From positions 1 to 36,429 of the forward strand of contig JAFGTR010000064.1 in NCBI GenBank assembly GCA_016934055.1: DNA of 36,429 nucleotides, given 5' to 3'. A program made the position numbers and the translations under genes. Below, in pieces: positions 33,815 through 36,429 of the stretch (within the stretch, counting starts at the first letter, position 1; every line of letters begins with the position of its first letter). The notes below the pieces were generated by a model. The model ran no database searches. It was given only the letters and a program-made list of their open reading frames with translations, and was not told the origin of the DNA. The DNA is from Bacteroidales bacterium (GTDB lineage Bacteria > Bacteroidota > Bacteroidia > Bacteroidales > UBA10428).

Positions 33815-34116
33815 TAAAGACAGGTTGTGGATGTGGTTGTTGTGATTGTTATGGTTGTTGTGATGGCTGTAATTGTTACAGGTTGCCAATGGCGGGTAGT
33901 GCAGAATAAGTGATGGCCTCAAAGTTTATCCCGGTTAATCAGGAATAACTTATGACATCAACAAGAATATAGTGTACCTGACTTTCATAAAACCAAACAC
34001 ATTGCTAACATGTGAATATTATTGTTTATGGTATGGCCACAGGTTACATTTCATAAGCTACAGCAGAGAACCTTTTGCCTTATGCCTTTTCACTATTCTT
34101 TTTTCACTTTTCACTT
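33815..34116. other. Spacer with 9-mer and 7-mer degenerate tandem repeats
   Basis: TGGTTGTTG, TGATTGTTA, TGGTTGTTG, TGATGGCTG, TAATTGTTA run in 9-base register from 33834 to 33878. The 13-base unit TGGTTGTTGTGAT recurs exactly after 18 bases. At about 34085-34120 lie TTCACTT heptamers, just past the stop of the next minus-strand gene. Nothing else is recognised. Confidence 0.65.
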
Positions 34117-34785
34117 TTACTCATCTTGTTTTGAAAGTATAATCAGATCAGGCATCTCCAGGATATTCTTTTCGTATTCCCGGTTCACCGCATTGATCAT
34201 GGCTAAGCCAAACTCCCGCAGTGTGAAAAAATAATTCGGGAATAAGGCATGCAAAGCCGGATACAGCCAGTTAATCAACTTATAAACAAAATGGGTATTC
34301 TTTAATCCTTTTGTTGGTTGCATAAAGGCAGGGCGAAAATTATACACCTTTTTAAAGGGCAGTTTCATCAGGTCGTTTTCAGTTTTGCCTTTCACCCTGA
34401 TAAAGCTGAACCAGCTTTTTTCACTGCTTTTCACTCCTGCCCCCGACACATAACAGAATATCATTTCAGGACTTTGTCTGCACAGGGTTTGGGCAAAAGT
34501 CATCGTTAAGGTATACGTTATCTTATAATAGGCTGACCGGGACTTGTTCAGCGGTAAAACACCCAGGCAAAAGAAACATGCATCATATCCTGCCATGTGT
34601 TTTTCAATACCGGACAGATCAAAGAAATCCCTGACTAAGATCTCTTTCATTTTCGGATGGTTTACACCACAGGGCCTTCTCCCAACCACCAGTATTTCTT
34701 CAACCGCATCATGCAAAAGGCATTCATGCAATACACCTTCACCCACCATACCGGTAGCACCGGTAAGGATTATTTTAATTTTCAT
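34117..34785 (-). CDS. NAD(P)-binding atypical short-chain dehydrogenase/epimerase-like protein
   Basis: A 222-residue cytoplasmic Rossmann-fold protein. The dinucleotide-binding motif GATGMVGEG is at about residues 9-17, followed by a basic residue after the second strand (VVGRRP), which hints at NADP. Later regions are YDACFFCLGVLP, YVSGAGV in place of the usual YxxxK site, and YNFRPAFMQPTKG. This places it with HTATIP2/TIP30-like atypical SDRs, whose substrates are mostly unknown. The canonical Tyr-x3-Lys pair is not clear, so enzymatic activity is uncertain. It is probably monocistronic; its 3' side abuts heptamer repeats. Confidence 0.75.
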   Translation of the reverse strand: MKIKIILTGATGMVGEGVLHECLLHDAVEEILVVGRRPCGVNHPKMKEILVRDFFDLSGIEKHMAGYDACFFCLGVLPLNKSRSAYYKITYTLTMTFAQTLCRQSPEMIFCYVSGAGVKSSEKSWFSFIRVKGKTENDLMKLPFKKVYNFRPAFMQPTKGLKNTHFVYKLINWLYPALHALFPNYFFTLREFGLAMINAVNREYEKNILEMPDLIILSKQDE

Positions 34786-34843
34786 GTTTCAACAATTGAA
34801 TTCTTACTGAAAAGTAAATAATAAAACACCAAAACACTATACT

Positions 34844-34962
34844 GTTTAATTATTAATGCGAATTAAGGGTTGAAAAAAACACTGCAATTTTCACCAGAAT
34901 AATGGGTTATAATATTATCGTTACAGTTGTTTTTAACTCTTAATTGGCATTATTATTTAAAA
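34844..34962. repeat. Imperfect 37-base inverted repeat
   Basis: Arms at 34844-34880 and 34926-34962 match in 30 of 37 positions when one is reverse-complemented, including AATTAAG/CTTAATT and TAATGC/GCATTA blocks. The loop is 45 bases. It lies upstream of the SDR-like gene on the minus strand. Several mismatches look like base changes in a formerly perfect palindrome. Confidence 0.55.
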
Positions 34963-35059
34963 CTACAGGATGTATTTTTCTCCTGATCTGCGCGATCTTC
35001 GAGACCTCTCTCTTTGCATTTCTTCTGCATGATCCGCGTGATCTGCAAGCCATCCCTCA

Positions 35060-35110
35060 TTACTGCCTCAACGCTGCCTCTGTAAAAATATAATCCGGGA
35101 TCGGCTTTAT
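35060..35110 (-). pseudogene. Remnant of a second LolA-like gene (C-terminal codons only)
   Basis: Read on the minus strand, 17 codons ending in TAA encode IKPIPDYIFTEAALRQ. The intact gene next door ends IPEYIFTKAALKK. The two share IP[DE]YIFT[EK]AAL followed by two polar residues and the stop, so this is the tail of a lost paralogue. Upstream the similarity stops exactly where a copy of the 28-bp repeat arm begins (35111), which suggests deletion or insertion through that repeat. Confidence 0.7.
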
Positions 35111-35135
35111 CTGGCGCAAGCGTTCGCTTGTGCCT
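35111..35135. repeat. Third copy of the 28-bp arm sequence, one mismatch
   Basis: Twenty-five bases starting CTGGCGCAAGCGTTCGCTTG match the arm of the 22871-22998 element except for one C-to-T change. It is a single arm with no partner nearby, sitting between the LolA-like gene and the paralogue remnant. Confidence 0.8.
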
Positions 35136-35155
35136 TTTTTATTTGCCCGATATCC

Positions 35156-35893
35156 TTACTTTTTCAATGCCGCCTTCGTAAATATATATTCCGGTATAGC
35201 CTGGTTGAATTTTACGCTGTTAATATTGAATTCCGTTCCTCCCCCTTCTTTGAGCATGTCTTTGTAAACCACGGTCATGGGGAACCAACGCCCCTGAATC
35301 TGTTTCACGTTCGAAAGCGTGGTGCGTTTCAGCAACTGCCCGCTTTTGGCAAACAACTCTTCCTTCAGAGGGATATATCGTTCCGCATCAATCCACATCT
35401 TGCGCGAAAAATATGCTACATCCGTAACCTTTGCTTTTAAATCCATTATATAGCACTTCCTGCCATCGATTTCTTCGTTGCCGATAACAGTGGCCGAATA
35501 TACATCGGTAAGCTTCCGGTCGTCCATCATATCCTCATAGGAAAGATCGGAGCCCATCACCGACTGGCGCAGCATATGTCCCGATATCTGTATGGTACGG
35601 TCGGTGGAAGGCGAATATATCCACAGCTGGTCTTCCAGCTTCAGCATTTTGGTGCCCTGTTCACGGGCCGGCGACAGGTATTCCGTGAATGCCTTTTTAT
35701 CACCCACCGAGTAAGACCGCGAGGTTATGGTGCGGCTTGTGCGTTTTCCGTGAATGATCATGGAAGATTCAAAAATCCTGTTCTCCGATGAAATGTTCTT
35801 TTCAACCTTTTTCAGGATGTCATCAGCGTTGGGCTGACTAAAACCCGCACCAGTGATGACTGTTAATAATGTTGTTATGATTGTGGTTTTCAT
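35156..35893 (-). CDS. Outer-membrane lipoprotein-sorting (LolA-like) family protein
   Basis: A 245-residue periplasmic protein with a signal peptide (residues 1-19) that should be cut before Gln20 (GFSQPNADD). The body is the LolA-like open barrel of the lipoprotein-sorting family: ILKKVEKNISS, MIIHGKRTSRTI, then FTEYLSPAREQGTKMLKLEDQLWIY, and RKMWIDAERYIPLKEELFAKSG. Relatives of this type in Bacteroidota often pair with RND or MMPL exporters and carry hydrophobic cargo. No exporter is in the window, though one could lie upstream beyond the four-helix-bundle gene. A decayed duplicate of its C-terminus lies 46 bases after its stop. Confidence 0.85.
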   Translation of the reverse strand: MKTTIITTLLTVITGAGFSQPNADDILKKVEKNISSENRIFESSMIIHGKRTSRTITSRSYSVGDKKAFTEYLSPAREQGTKMLKLEDQLWIYSPSTDRTIQISGHMLRQSVMGSDLSYEDMMDDRKLTDVYSATVIGNEEIDGRKCYIMDLKAKVTDVAYFSRKMWIDAERYIPLKEELFAKSGQLLKRTTLSNVKQIQGRWFPMTVVYKDMLKEGGGTEFNINSVKFNQAIPEYIFTKAALKK

Positions 35894-35940
35894 GTGGCAA
35901 TATTTAATGTTTGTAATTTTTTAGCTTATGCTCTATAATT

Positions 35941-35970
35941 GTAAACAGTAAACGGTGAACAGTAAACAGT
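35941..35970. repeat. GTAAACA-type heptamer repeats
   Basis: AGTAAAC, AGTAAAC, GGTGAAC, AGTAAAC in 7-base register lie just past the stop of the four-helix-bundle gene. The reverse complement of the same motif flanks its other end at about 36408-36429. Confidence 0.8.
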
Positions 35971-35982
35971 ACTTCCTCTATT

Positions 35983-36372
35983 TCATTCGATTTTGTCATC
36001 TTTACAAAATTGATTCGATTTTTGAATCATATTATTTATCATTTTTCCCAAAGCTTCACATTTGTGTAATAATTTATTGAATTGTACATCATCTAAATAT
36101 CGGCATTCAAAAGCAACCTCAAGCCAGTGTTGCGTCTCATACTGCTCAGCATCTGCATCAGTGAGTTTTGATATAAAGTGTTTTTCATAACGTCTTTTAC
36201 CCCAGCATTCAGCAATTTGAGCCCCGACTGATCTTGAAGAACGTCTTATTTGATCAGTTAACGAGTACTTTTCTTCCTTCGGAAAGGATCTGGATAAATT
36301 ATAGATCTCAAAGGAGATTTCTCTTGATAACTTATAGGTATCAAGACTCTTAAAACTTGCCGCATAACTCAT
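35983..36372 (-). CDS. Four-helix bundle protein (S23 / 23S rRNA intervening-sequence family)
   Basis: A 129-residue helical protein of the family first seen inside 23S rRNA intervening sequences. The family start pattern FKSLDTYKLSREISFEIY is followed by FPKEEKYSLTDQIRRSSRSVGAQIAECWGKR and LEVAFECRYL. The fold forms pentameric four-helix bundles; the role is unknown, and these genes are scattered and variable between Bacteroidota strains. It is flanked on both sides by GTAAACA-type heptamers in opposite orientation, and no rRNA is near. This suggests that it moves or is gained as a unit. Confidence 0.88.
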   Translation of the reverse strand: MSYAASFKSLDTYKLSREISFEIYNLSRSFPKEEKYSLTDQIRRSSRSVGAQIAECWGKRRYEKHFISKLTDADAEQYETQHWLEVAFECRYLDDVQFNKLLHKCEALGKMINNMIQKSNQFCKDDKIE

Positions 36373-36405
36373 AACTTCTATTTTTTAGGTTTTTTTTTCA
36401 TCTTT

Positions 36406-36429
36406 AACTATTTACTGTTTACAGTTTAC
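36406..36429. repeat. Inverted partner of the GTAAACA heptamer repeats, cut by the window end
   Basis: TATTTAC, TGTTTAC, AGTTTAC in 7-base register, complementary in sense to 35941-35970. The array may continue past the window. Confidence 0.75.

Noticed and set aside
35300..35316. GTTTCACGTTCGAAAG as a possible parS
   Set aside because: The central CACGTG is not kept and it lies in the LolA-like coding sequence.

Overview
The window reads as a chromosomal segment of an anaerobic or microaerobic member of the Bacteroidota, probably Bacteroidales. The evidence is a type IX secretion sorting domain (29699-32041), two Bacteroidota-associated small families (DUF5683 and DUF4492), a fucR-fucI pair arranged as in Bacteroides, candidate promoters with the Bacteroidota -7 box TAnnTTTG, and an almost complete lack of Shine-Dalgarno sequences. 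No tRNA, rRNA, CRISPR array, prophage or transposase gene was seen. It looks like core chromosome whose spacers hold many small repeats.

Layout. 1-767: end of rpsP, then rimM. 733-6166 (minus): parA-parB-DUF5683-mltD-SGNH, joining chromosome segregation to cell-wall remodelling. 6167-6569: AT-rich spacer with repeated TTATNAACA boxes. 6570-8146 (minus): a HAD-fold protein and a lipoprotein glutaminyl cyclase. 8248-9003 (plus): pssA. 9019-12123 (minus): a bd-oxidase operon, DUF4492-cydA-cydB, ending in an unannotated 42-residue membrane protein that resembles CydX. 12248-15053 (minus): fucR-fucI. 15309-18031 (minus): a ferredoxin-like protein and hcp, divergent from a Crp/Fnr regulator (18118-18804), with a perfect palindromic operator between them. 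18811-20362: a membrane protein, a YbjQ-family protein and a small cysteine-rich protein. 20514-24304 (minus): lipA, an unusual aroC, and aroA. 24490-29331 (minus): parE-parC (topoisomerase IV). 29699-32041 (plus): a secreted two-domain esterase-like protein. 32038-33120 (minus): corA with a structured leader. 33230-36372: a YdeI-like protein, an NAD(P)-binding protein, a LolA-like protein with a decayed paralogue fragment next to it, and a four-helix-bundle protein.

The most notable signal is the corA leader (32968-33120). It has a good promoter, a 16-codon upstream ORF starting M-D-E-G-P, and three overlapping helices that can pair in mutually exclusive ways. One helix hides a strong AAGGAG Shine-Dalgarno just before the corA start, in a phylum that hardly uses such sites. 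The arrangement fits a magnesium-responsive leader peptide and translational switch, similar in logic to enterobacterial mgtL/corL leaders but apparently unrelated in sequence.

The spacers also carry several layers of repeats: a 25-bp palindrome in four copies, two elements of about 130 bp made of perfect 28- and 33-bp inverted repeats around cores of 72-73 nt, and many degenerate tandem repeats with periods of 7, 8 or 9 bases.
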